Part shown: positions 31,590-36,678 of the stretch, one piece after another
Layout: the number at the start of each line of letters is the position of its first letter
How positions within the stretch are numbered: the first letter of the stretch is position 1
Origin: a virus
Direction: 5' to 3' (one strand)
IMG/VR virus record: IMGVR_UViG_3300030450_002180
Span: 1 to 36,678 of that record
DNA length: 36,678 nucleotides
Notes under the pieces: generated by a model
Seen by the model: only the letters and a program-made list of their open reading frames with translations
Told to the model about the DNA's origin: nothing
Databases searched by the model: none
Position numbers and translations under genes: made by a program

Positions 31590-31812
31590 TAGTATAAGGC
31601 TTGTCTTCTAAAAGCATCATGTGGCCTGCGTGCCTGTCATAGTAAATTATATCTCCTTCGTTTATAACCGTTACCTCTGTACCAGGTTTTATTACTTTAC
31701 CTTTGTTGTATCGTACATTGTCTTTGTCGTCTCCTGTAAGCAAGAGTCCTGAGTTTGTTTTTAGCTCCTCTTTTATTTGCTCTACAATAATATATTTATT
31801 TATCGCTTTCAT
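31555..31812 (-). CDS. groES: Phage GroES co-chaperonin
   Basis: A co-chaperonin subunit that caps the GroEL cage. The start KAINKYIIVEQIKEELKTNS and GLLLTG form the first strand and the mobile loop, as in bacterial GroES (KPLHDRVIV ... GGIVLTG); the rest (YNKGKVIKPG, INEGDIIYYDRH, KPYTIILERDVVVVV) follows the Cpn10 barrel. I choose the ATG at 31812 because it overlaps the upstream stop (ATGA) and is preceded by GGGAGAA, one of the few Shine-Dalgarno-like sites here. An in-frame ATG at 31821 would add MGE. The protein is about 85 residues, shorter than usual, with a compact roof loop. It is the last gene of the chaperonin operon. Confidence 0.85.
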   Translation of the reverse strand: MKAINKYIIVEQIKEELKTNSGLLLTGDDKDNVRYNKGKVIKPGTEVTVINEGDIIYYDRHAGHMMLLEDKPYTIILERDVVVVV

Positions 31813-32147
31813 TTCTCCCATTTGTCTTTACATACCAACAAAGAAATTACGCTATAGTTAGCTAAATCTAAAAAAGAATCTTCTAACGACTCGTTCTTCG
31901 CTTTAAACCCTGTGGTCAATAAGTTGTCTACACGACACAGCTTGTCGTTGCTTCTAAACCATATACCTGTAAGTGATTTTGTTTTGTTCTCTTTTTTAGA
32001 CAGGTCTCTACCTAATGATATGTTGGTTGGGCCGTAGTCATGTTGTTTCTCACAGAAGGTGGTATACATCTGGTTTAATATATCTTTAAATGCGGCCGTT
32101 GTCTCAGGATATTTATTTTCACAAAACTCTATAGACTTATTTTTCAT
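31809..32147 (-). CDS. DUF1599/Nmad1-like protein inside the chaperonin operon (112 aa)
   Basis: The protein carries the pattern of the nucleotide-modification-associated domain 1 (DUF1599): MYTTFCEKQHDYGPTNISLG, where the HDYG is diagnostic, then GIWFRSNDKLCRVDNLL and KNESLEDSFLDLANYSVISL, where ES-x-x-D-x-x-x-D-x-x-NY is typical. The family occurs in phages and is linked to nucleotide or DNA modification by genomic context; a precise reaction is not established. The gene overlaps groEL by 11 bases and groES by four, so it is translated as part of the chaperonin message. The coupling could mean it needs GroEL to fold, or simply shared timing. Confidence 0.7.
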   Translation of the reverse strand: MKNKSIEFCENKYPETTAAFKDILNQMYTTFCEKQHDYGPTNISLGRDLSKKENKTKSLTGIWFRSNDKLCRVDNLLTTGFKAKNESLEDSFLDLANYSVISLLVCKDKWEK

Positions 32148-33735
32148 GGCGCGCTAATGTTATGATTGCGTTGGTAGATAAAATTGTCGTGGCTACAGAC
32201 ACTGCGTTACGCAACGCTTTTTTGGTAACCTTTAACGGGTCAACGATACCGAGCTCAAACATGTCTCCATATACGTCAAGCTTTACGTCATACCCTCCCG
32301 AGTCCATAATGTCAGTGGTCATCTCAGAGGGATTTTTGCCTGCGTTTACAAGAATCTGAAAAAACGGTTCTTGTAGCGCCTCGGACAATATCTCTACACC
32401 TAAGCGGTGGTCAAGATTTTTTTCATCGGGCTTATCGCCATACGCGTCAGCTACACGGAAAAGAGCTAGCCCTCCTCCTGGTAAGATCCCTTCCTCCAGT
32501 GCGGAACGCACTGCGCACACCGCGTCATCGACGCGGTCAAATTTTTCTTTCTGCTCTACATCACTGTTTGCCCCTACATAAATCACGCCTATACCTCCTG
32601 TCAGCCCAGCAATACGCTGCAACACAAACTCTCTGTCGTCAGGTTGTTTGGTTGTCTTATGCTGCTCCCACAACTCCTTCACTCTTTCTTTCAGCTCTTC
32701 GTCGTTATTTTTGTCTTTAATAATAATGGTTGAGTCTCTTCCCACAATAACTTTCTTTGCTTTACCTAAATCTTCAATACGCATGTGGCTTAAGTCATCA
32801 CCTGTCTTCTCAGAAAAATAGGTAGCCCCTACCGCTAGCGCGATATCGCTCATCAGCTCGTGTTGTTTGTATCCAAACTGAGGGGGGATGATACTGCATA
32901 TCTGCAAATTGTTTTTCATCACGTTGGCAGCGAGGGTATTAATTAAGTTTTGTGTACACGTTCCAATAATTAAAAGCTTATGGTTGTTATTGATAATAGG
33001 CTTTAAAACATTTTCAATAGACAAAATATTGTTTATCTCTTGGTCTGCTACTAAAATGTGTACGTCTTCTAAGACACACTCGTCTTTCTTTTGGTTGTTT
33101 ACAAACAAAGGAGAGCTGTATCCTCTATCGATCTTCATTCCGTTTGTTACCTCGTAGTATGTGTTGGCGTCGTCAGACTTCTCTACCGTCACTATCCCGT
33201 TCTTCCCAACCTTCTGGTATGTCTCACTTATAATTGATCCTATCTCGCTGTCATTATTACACGAGATAGTCGCTACATCAAGTAGTCGTTTCTTTGTAAG
33301 TTTTTTTGTTTGTTTTGTAAGAGCCTCTATTACCTTCTCTGTCTCTTTTTTTATGTACTTTATCACCTCAGTGCTGTTATGAGAAGCAGTTAGCTTCTTC
33401 ATCCCCTTCTTCACGATGGCTTCAGTAAGCACAATAGCTGTCGTTGTGCCGTCACCAGCTTGTGACGCTGTCCTGTCGGCTGCTCCCTTCATCATTTGAA
33501 CGGCTAAGTTCTCAACAGCATCTTTTAGCTTCACCGCTTTGGCTACTGTCACGCCGTCTTTTGTTACTGTTATCCCATGTGTATGTGTTGGTGACTCAAT
33601 AAGCACGGTCTGTCCTCGCGGCCCTAGTGTGCTTTTGACTGCTTTGGCAATAGTGGATATCCCTTCAATTAGTTTATCTCTGCCCTGATCATCAAAACAT
33701 AAGTCTCGATGAAGAGTTGGTTGTATTTGATTCAT
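32137..33735 (-). CDS. groEL: Phage GroEL chaperonin
   Basis: The 532-aa protein is a complete group I chaperonin. ATP-site motifs are present: TLGPRGQTVLI (residues 36-46), TKDGVTVAK with the metal-binding Asp (about 60), GDGTTTA with the catalytic-region Asp (about 95), and near 395-414 RVDDAVCAVRSALEEGILPG followed by GG, matching the chaperonin signature and the Asp needed for hydrolysis. The C-terminus ends ITLARHEK and lacks the Gly-Gly-Met tail of bacterial GroEL, so the cage floor differs. The apical region (FGYKQHELMSDIALAVGATY) keeps the expected helices. Its -7 box is 16 bases upstream. It probably folds phage proteins such as the capsid protein, as known for phage-encoded chaperonins; GroES is encoded two genes downstream. 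Confidence 0.95.
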   Translation of the reverse strand: MNQIQPTLHRDLCFDDQGRDKLIEGISTIAKAVKSTLGPRGQTVLIESPTHTHGITVTKDGVTVAKAVKLKDAVENLAVQMMKGAADRTASQAGDGTTTAIVLTEAIVKKGMKKLTASHNSTEVIKYIKKETEKVIEALTKQTKKLTKKRLLDVATISCNNDSEIGSIISETYQKVGKNGIVTVEKSDDANTYYEVTNGMKIDRGYSSPLFVNNQKKDECVLEDVHILVADQEINNILSIENVLKPIINNNHKLLIIGTCTQNLINTLAANVMKNNLQICSIIPPQFGYKQHELMSDIALAVGATYFSEKTGDDLSHMRIEDLGKAKKVIVGRDSTIIIKDKNNDEELKERVKELWEQHKTTKQPDDREFVLQRIAGLTGGIGVIYVGANSDVEQKEKFDRVDDAVCAVRSALEEGILPGGGLALFRVADAYGDKPDEKNLDHRLGVEILSEALQEPFFQILVNAGKNPSEMTTDIMDSGGYDVKLDVYGDMFELGIVDPLKVTKKALRNAVSVATTILSTNAIITLARHEK

Positions 33736-33751
33736 ATTAAATTTATTTCTA

Positions 33752-33759
33752 CAAAGATA
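33752..33759 (-). promoter_or_regulatory. Bacteroidota -7 box (TATCTTTG), chaperonin operon
   Basis: Exact TAnnTTTG on the minus strand between the 57-aa gene and groEL, 16 bases before the ATG at 33735. No CIRCE-type inverted repeat is seen, so the operon does not appear to use the usual heat-shock repressor site. Confidence 0.65.
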
Positions 33760-33770
33760 GAAATTTTATT

Positions 33771-33944
33771 TTAATATCCGCTTGATCTCATCTTTTTCTC
33801 CATACCCACTCCTGGATTGTACTTTATCGTACCGTCCATAAGCTTTGCATAGGTATTTGCTTGCGCCTTCCCTACAGCATTATAAGGAAAAACTTTTGTC
33901 TTCTTTTTGCCCGTATCAGGACAAGTGTGTGTTACTGTTGGCAT
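33771..33944 (-). CDS. Small basic phage protein (57 aa)
   Basis: I choose the ATG at 33944 (MPTVTHTCPDTGKKKTKVFP), because the -7 box at 33961-33968 lies inside the longer frame and would make an upstream start impossible. The protein continues YNAVGKAQANTYAKLMDGTI and ends in a basic tail with MEKKMRSSGY. The pattern GKAQAN(T/A)YAKLM is shared with other short Bacteroidota phage proteins as I recall it. The single Cys-Pro pair does not make a zinc site by itself. Function unknown. Confidence 0.6.
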   Translation of the reverse strand: MPTVTHTCPDTGKKKTKVFPYNAVGKAQANTYAKLMDGTIKYNPGVGMEKKMRSSGY

Positions 33945-33960
33945 AATTGTATTTTTTTTA

Positions 33961-33968
33961 CAAATATA
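33961..33968 (-). promoter_or_regulatory. Bacteroidota -7 box (TATATTTG), 57-aa gene
   Basis: Exact TAnnTTTG on the minus strand, 16 bases before the chosen ATG at 33944 and just after the stop of the lysozyme-like gene. Confidence 0.55.
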
Positions 33969-33983
33969 ATCATTTCTCACTAC

Positions 33984-34514
33984 TCACTCAATACCCTTGA
34001 CGCTAGCAAACTTTGCCATGTAGTCAGAGCATTTTGTCTTGTACGCATCAGCCTTGTCAATACGCCCACCGCTCTCAAGGTATGCCATGACGTTGCCTGC
34101 TCCTACAAGATGTGCTGCCGCCAGTATCCCCGCCTCACTCACCACAACACCTTTGATGGTTGTGCCTGTGTACTTACGGATATGCCTTCTCAGCACCTTT
34201 TTGTTATGGGCTGTCAGCACTCGCACGCTCCGCTCTTGAAGCACCGTATCTTTTAGGTACTCACCCCTACTCACCTCTATCCCTATGGCTTTTAAGGTTG
34301 CTACACCAAACTGATACTTACCCATGTAACCAAATGTGTTGACCGCACTGTAGTCACCACCACTCTCAAGAAACCCAAGCTTACTATAGAACTCACTCTC
34401 ACTCACCTCACTCTTCACCTCACGCGTCTCAAGCTCCAACGGTAAGTTGAGGCCGAACGACGTAGGACTCCCGAGCATAGCAAGCATCGAGAGGAAAAAA
34501 ACGGATTTATTCAT
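33984..34514 (-). CDS. Secreted lysozyme-like endolysin (176 aa)
   Basis: A lysozyme/transglycosylase-type muramidase. From the ATG at 34514 the protein begins MNKSVFFLSMLAMLGSPTSF, a signal peptide or signal-anchor; the longer frame would need a TTG start. The catalytic region is KLGFLESGGDYSAVNTFGYM then GKYQFG, with Glu50 as the likely general acid in the E-S-G-G-x-Y pattern. The C-terminal part (GVVVSEAGILAAAHLVGAGN then AYLESGGRID) matches the conserved helix and AAHLxGAG motif of the family. Its base composition is unlike most of the window: two 60-base lines I counted by hand had 50-52% G+C, against 38% in a line I counted in terL. A secreted enzyme would be exported by Sec and wait in the periplasm. 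Confidence 0.8.
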   Translation of the reverse strand: MNKSVFFLSMLAMLGSPTSFGLNLPLELETREVKSEVSESEFYSKLGFLESGGDYSAVNTFGYMGKYQFGVATLKAIGIEVSRGEYLKDTVLQERSVRVLTAHNKKVLRRHIRKYTGTTIKGVVVSEAGILAAAHLVGAGNVMAYLESGGRIDKADAYKTKCSDYMAKFASVKGIE

Positions 34515-34616
34515 ATATGTCGTTTTTATGTCGAAAAAATAGCTGTTTAAATGCAATAGACGCAGTTATGTCGATTATGTCGTTTTTGTTGCTGCATTTT
34601 GCTATATAGTTTTTTA

Positions 34617-34624
34617 CAAAGCTA
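34617..34624 (-). promoter_or_regulatory. Bacteroidota -7 box (TAGCTTTG), lysozyme-like gene
   Basis: Exact TAnnTTTG on the minus strand, in the middle of the box array and 102 bases before the lysozyme ATG at 34514. Four ATGTCG boxes would lie in the mRNA leader, a natural place for a repressor. Confidence 0.45.
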
Positions 34625-34761
34625 TAAAAATTTTTTTATAATATATCTACTTTAAAATCGACATTTTCGACATAGAAGATATAAGTAATTGATTATGAGT
34701 AAGTTATGAAATTTAAAATCGACATATTCTTGTCATATTTATGACGATTATTGTCATATAA

Positions 34762-34798
34762 AAGGAAAAAGGTAGCATTTCTACTACCTTCCTTATGA
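34762..34798 (-). terminator. Rho-independent terminator after the 58-aa gene
   Basis: The arms AAGGTAG and CTACCTT pair over seven bases and are followed on the minus strand by a T-rich run (TTTTTCCTTTT). A further four pairs can form past a small bulge. It would end the short leftward operon before the box array and keep it separate from the lysozyme gene. Confidence 0.6.
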
Positions 34799-34835
34799 AA
34801 AACAACTATATAGAACTTTACAGGGTAAAGTATTT

Positions 34836-35012
34836 TTAATCTCTTTTTAAAGTATTTCTCGCTTCAGCTACTGCAATTCCGTCTGCGATCATTTCTATCT
34901 TTCTTGCCCTTTTAACTTCTTTTCTAAATCTAGCTGCTTGTGCAATTCCTGTTTCGCCAGGAGGACGAAGATTTATTAACCTACCATCCTTTACTATTAA
35001 TCCGTCTACCAT
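34836..35012 (-). CDS. Small basic protein of unknown function (58 aa)
   Basis: A 58-aa frame starts MVDGLIVKDGRLINLRPPGE, continues TGIAQAARFRKEVKRARKIE and ends MIADGIAVAEARNTLKRD. It is probably one short strand pair followed by two helices, with net positive charge. It starts five bases after the 52-aa gene's stop and is closed by a terminator, so the two form a short operon beside the control region. A regulatory role is possible by position; no recognisable family or helix-turn-helix is seen. Confidence 0.55.
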   Translation of the reverse strand: MVDGLIVKDGRLINLRPPGETGIAQAARFRKEVKRARKIEMIADGIAVAEARNTLKRD

Positions 35013-35017
35013 GATGT

Positions 35018-35176
35018 TTATATTTTATGCCAACACTTTATGTGTAAGCTGATTAAACCTAAAAATATTATGACCTCAGAAAAATTATATTCCTTGTCAG
35101 GTTCGTAAATTGAGAACCCTATCGCAGGCCCTATATACAACCTATTTTGAAATTCAACTTCCCAACGAGTAGTCAT
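35018..35176 (-). CDS. Small protein with hydrophobic C-terminal half (52 aa)
   Basis: A 52-aa frame starts MTTRWEVEFQNRLYIGPAIG, continues FSIYEPDKEYNFSE and ends VIIFLGLISLHIKCWHKI. The last 20 residues are strongly hydrophobic and could lie in a membrane. The -7 box is three bases before the ATG, so the transcript would start at the initiation codon. It is the first gene of the operon with the 58-aa gene. The function is not recognised. Confidence 0.55.
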   Translation of the reverse strand: MTTRWEVEFQNRLYIGPAIGFSIYEPDKEYNFSEVIIFLGLISLHIKCWHKI

Positions 35177-35179
35177 ATA

Positions 35180-35187
35180 CAAAGATA
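35180..35187 (-). promoter_or_regulatory. Bacteroidota -7 box (TATCTTTG), 52/58-aa operon
   Basis: Exact TAnnTTTG on the minus strand with only three bases between it and the ATG at 35176, the shortest such distance in the window. No TTG is found at the -33 distance; the upstream bases are an A-run. Confidence 0.6.
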
Positions 35188-35582
35188 CATTTTTTTTGTC
35201 AGATATTTAGAGGGTGGGGGTTATATACATACCACAAGACACTGCCTCAAAACGAAAACGATTTTTTTTAAACTGTTTTGCTAAATAAATTTTTTTTTCA
35301 TCGGATTTTTTTGGCTTTTTTTCTAGGCTTTCCCTCTATCCCTTTGGTTCTCTTATCCCTTCCTTCCTTTCTACCTCTCAAACCTTTTCCCACCTCTTAA
35401 AGTCTTAACGCCTTTGGAGGTGTGGAATTACCTCACTAAATTCCACGAAGAAAGAAAACAAAATGAGGGGTTTTCTTATTTAGAACAATTCTAAATTTTA
35501 TATTTATTAAACATCTAACTAACTGATTATCAAACAGTTATAAAATTATTTTGTTTTGTAGTAAAAAATAATTATTGATTGT

Positions 35583-35614
35583 TTTGGATTTCTTAATTAA
35601 TTAGACTAGAATTG
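35583..35614 (+). promoter_or_regulatory. Candidate rightward promoter TTTG-N20-TAGAATTG
   Basis: A TTTG at 35583-35586 is separated by 20 bases from TAGAATTG (35607-35614), one mismatch from TAnnTTTG. The spacing fits the -33/-7 layout known for Bacteroidota. Transcription would start near 35619, about 37 bases before the first rightward gene. Confidence 0.5.
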
Positions 35615-35655
35615 TGCAAGATTTAAATAAATATTATTAACTTAAATTAAAAATT

Positions 35656-35874
35656 ATGAATGATTTAAAAGTATATTTCATGCAAGACGTAAACAGCGAA
35701 AGTAGAGGAATAAACGTATTTAAAAATGATAATTTAATTGCTCATGGGCATTTAAATTTATGTTCAAATATGGCACATATAACGACAATAAAGAAATACG
35801 AAGATATGAGTTTCGATATTGAAAAGGCTATTGAAGAGCGTAATATATGGGATAATAGAATATTAATTGACTAA
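35656..35874 (+). CDS. Small protein of unknown function, rightward operon (72 aa)
   Basis: A 72-aa protein with no recognised family. It starts MNDLKVYFMQDVNSESRGIN and continues VFKNDNLIAHGHLNLCSN, then ends in an acidic helix (FDIEKAIEERNIWDNRI). It reads as a short beta sheet followed by a helix. It is the first gene of the rightward operon. The leader contains AACTTAAATTAAAA just before the ATG, an A/T-rich element repeated before the following genes in place of a Shine-Dalgarno site. Its small size and divergent transcription suggest an early gene that alters host functions. Confidence 0.55.
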   Translation: MNDLKVYFMQDVNSESRGINVFKNDNLIAHGHLNLCSNMAHITTIKKYEDMSFDIEKAIEERNIWDNRILID

Positions 35875-35904
35875 ATAAATTTTTTTAACTTAAATATAAT
35901 TAAA

Positions 35905-36195
35905 ATGACTAATAAAAATAAATTAGCGAATAAAGTAAGAGTAGAAAATATGACTTCTACAAACGGCAATAAAATTGCAAATCAATTTATAATTTACACG
36001 GATAAAGGGGCATATTTTCAAAGTTATGAATCAATTATAGCTTTTGAAAATATGGGTAAAATAATGCTTGATTCTTATTATTGGGATTATAGCCGTACAA
36101 CTTCAAAATATAGGAATATATTTTTAGGCATGACTACGGCAGAAGTAAAGAAAAGAATTAAAGAGGGTAGTATTAAATTAACAAACTTAAATTAA
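35905..36195 (+). CDS. Conserved phage protein (DUF8033-like, 96 aa)
   Basis: The protein matches a small family common in phages of Bacteroidota: VENMTSTNGNKIANQFIIYT, then KGAYFQSYESIIAFE, then YYWDYSRTTSKYRNIFLG and a final helix with KKRIKEGSIKLTNLN. I believe this is the DUF8033 type; the NGNKIANQF and FQSYxSIIA motifs are characteristic. The function is unknown. The 5' leader repeats the AACTTAAAT-type A/T element. The stop is followed after seven bases by the next ATG. Confidence 0.7.
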   Translation: MTNKNKLANKVRVENMTSTNGNKIANQFIIYTDKGAYFQSYESIIAFENMGKIMLDSYYWDYSRTTSKYRNIFLGMTTAEVKKRIKEGSIKLTNLN

Positions 36196-36202
36196 AACAG
36201 AT

Positions 36203-36433
36203 ATGAAAACTTTTAAAGAACAGCCGTTAAGAAATTTTGAATTTTGGAGTGGCGCAAAATGGGTAGATAAATATTTGAGTGATGAGCAATTAGATGAAAT
36301 AGAGTTTCAATTAGAAGAACTTTATCCAAACGGAGTAGATGAAACGACTATAAATGATTTATTTTGGCATGATACCGAATGGGTATTAGAATTAATTGGA
36401 ACAGATTTTGACACAATAAGCGAAACAGATTAA
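36203..36433 (+). CDS. Small acidic phage protein (76 aa)
   Basis: A 76-aa protein rich in Asp, Glu and Trp: PLRNFEFWSGAKWVDKYLSD, then EQLDEIEFQLEELYPNG and TTINDLFWHDTEWVLELIGT. The FEFWSGA ... IEFxLEExxP ... T-x-IND-L-F-W-x-D pattern recurs in small proteins of Bacteroidota phages and mobile elements as I recall, without known function. Strong negative charge would suit a DNA mimic or an inhibitor of a host DNA-binding protein, but that is speculation. The leader AACTTAAATTAAAACAGAT precedes the ATG. Confidence 0.6.
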   Translation: MKTFKEQPLRNFEFWSGAKWVDKYLSDEQLDEIEFQLEELYPNGVDETTINDLFWHDTEWVLELIGTDFDTISETD

Positions 36434-36449
36434 TTAAATTAAAACAACT

Positions 36450-36635
36450 ATGAAAAATTTAAAACAAAGTGTAATTAATAAAGGTTGGATAGATATTCAA
36501 AATGAATTTCTAGGAACTATAACAATCCATAAGAATAATTTTTGGTTCTCTATAATGATAGATAATCAAACTGTGATGGTTGTTAAAAGTTGGGCAACAA
36601 TTAGAAAATGGTTAAGTAAACATAATATTAAATAA
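36450..36635 (+). CDS. Small protein of unknown function (61 aa)
   Basis: A 61-aa protein: MKNLKQSVINKGWIDIQNEF, then LGTITIHKNNFWFSIMIDNQ and a helix VKSWATIRKWLSKHN. It reads as a short beta hairpin with a C-terminal helix. No family is recognised. The leader has AATTAAATTAAAAC before the ATG, as for its neighbours. The stop is followed after one base by the next ATG. Confidence 0.5.
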   Translation: MKNLKQSVINKGWIDIQNEFLGTITIHKNNFWFSIMIDNQTVMVVKSWATIRKWLSKHNIK

Positions 36636-36636
36636 C

Positions 36637-36678
36637 ATGAAAAACACAAAGGAAATAATAATAGATATAATATTTTTA
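36637..36678 (+). CDS. Start of a further small gene (partial)
   Basis: An ATG at 36637, one base after the preceding stop, opens a frame that runs off the right edge after 14 codons (MKNTKEIIIDIIFL). It continues the rightward operon; nothing can be said of its function. Confidence 0.4.
   Translation, partial: MKNTKEIIIDIIFL

Larger units (their letters stand above)
34515..34835. promoter_or_regulatory. Gene-free control region with ATGTCG/CGACAT box array
   Basis: No open frame of useful size is present. Four ATGTCG boxes lie at 34517, 34528, 34568 and 34577, and three CGACAT boxes (the reverse complement) at 34659, 34668 and 34720. Weaker relatives occur near 34731, 34741 and 34752. One pair in each orientation is spaced by nine bases, so 34568-34582 and 34659-34673 face each other as an inverted repeat around an A/T-rich centre that holds the lysozyme gene's -7 box. 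The arrangement suggests cooperative binding of a regulator, or iterons of a replication origin. Confidence 0.65.
35177..35655. other. 479-base gene-free region with pyrimidine tract and hairpins (RNA or origin candidate)
   Basis: No gene of convincing size is present. From about 35331 to 35398 the plus strand is 87% pyrimidine by hand count. Directly after it CACCTC (35391-35396) can pair with GAGGTG (35417-35422). The adjoining GTGGAATT (35422-35429) pairs perfectly with AATTCCAC (35439-35446), and GAGGT can alternatively pair with ACCTC (35430-35434) in that loop. An 8-bp hairpin ATTTAGAA-CAA-TTCTAAAT (35478-35496), followed by TTTTA, and a 6-bp hairpin TAACTG/CAGTTA (35520-35540) lie downstream. 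This could be a structured leader or small RNA ended by a weak terminator, a replication origin or a packaging site. Confidence 0.35.

Noticed and set aside
34815-34832. Inverted repeat ACTTTAC-AGG-GTAAAGT near the end of the 58-aa gene
   Set aside because: A short dyad just beyond the stop codon without a T-run of its own. The adjacent hairpin at 34762-34798 is a better terminator.
35300-35396. A 31-codon minus-strand frame starting at GTG in the pyrimidine tract (VGKGLRGRKEGRDKRTKGIE ...)
   Set aside because: Its basic composition follows directly from the purine-rich strand, it has only GTG or TTG starts and no -7 box. It is kept as a possibility but not called.
1-36678. CRISPR arrays, tRNA genes, insertion sequences and integrase or attachment sites
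   Set aside because: Read on both strands, no regularly spaced direct repeats, cloverleaf candidates, transposase motifs or integrase gene were noticed. tRNA absence was judged by eye only.

Overview
The window is part of a tailed-phage genome (or a phage-derived metagenomic contig) whose host is very probably a member of the Bacteroidota, most likely a marine flavobacterium. Three observations support this. The sequence is AT-rich. At least fourteen leftward genes or operons are preceded by an exact TAnnTTTG box, the -7 element known from Bacteroidota, and classical Shine-Dalgarno sites are scarce. The gene content is also typical: crAss-like and T7-like podovirus virion proteins, tail fibres ending in an S74 autoprotease, and many tiny basic proteins common in marine phages. 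Taxonomic placement rests on remembered family resemblance, because no database search was possible.

Layout, read in the direction of transcription (almost everything is on the minus strand, so from right to left). Positions 34515-35655 form a control region. It holds an array of ATGTCG/CGACAT boxes, a small leftward operon of two tiny genes (52 and 58 aa), a pyrimidine-rich tract and several hairpins. To its right, 35656-36678, lies a rightward operon of small, probably early genes that is cut by the window edge. To its left come a lysozyme-like endolysin (34514-33984), a 57-aa protein, and a chaperonin operon: GroEL, a DUF1599/Nmad1-like protein, then GroES (33735-31555). A single rightward winged-helix-like gene (31107-31589) follows and its end overlaps groES.

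Positions 30992-22818 carry three tiny proteins, a small beta-rich virion-like protein and the tail-fibre cassette: three large fibres with an almost identical N-terminal module, two of them with an S74 chaperone domain, a tail-fibre assembly protein and a 44-aa lipoprotein. Positions 22711-20714 form a lysis-like cluster of two paralogous membrane/coiled-coil proteins, a lipoprotein, a holin candidate and several very small basic proteins. After a further fibre-like gene and a possible GroES-fold protein come the morphogenesis genes: a small-terminase candidate, TerL, portal, scaffold, major capsid protein, a separately transcribed 101-aa protein, two tail ring/adaptor proteins, a 1938-residue tail nozzle/stabilisation protein, a 263-aa tail protein, a GNAT-fold protein in the T7 gp13 position, and the start of a gp14-like internal virion protein at the left edge.

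The leftward genes make and release the virion: packaging (TerL, portal), shell (scaffold, capsid), tail (ring and nozzle proteins, fibres), folding (phage GroEL/GroES and S74 chaperones) and lysis (endolysin, holin, lipoproteins). The best candidates for new biology are the control region with its box array and structured segment, the chaperonin operon with an inserted gene, the GroES-like gene next to the terminase, the insulated 101-aa gene whose mRNA should start with a hairpin, and the set of apparently leaderless promoters.
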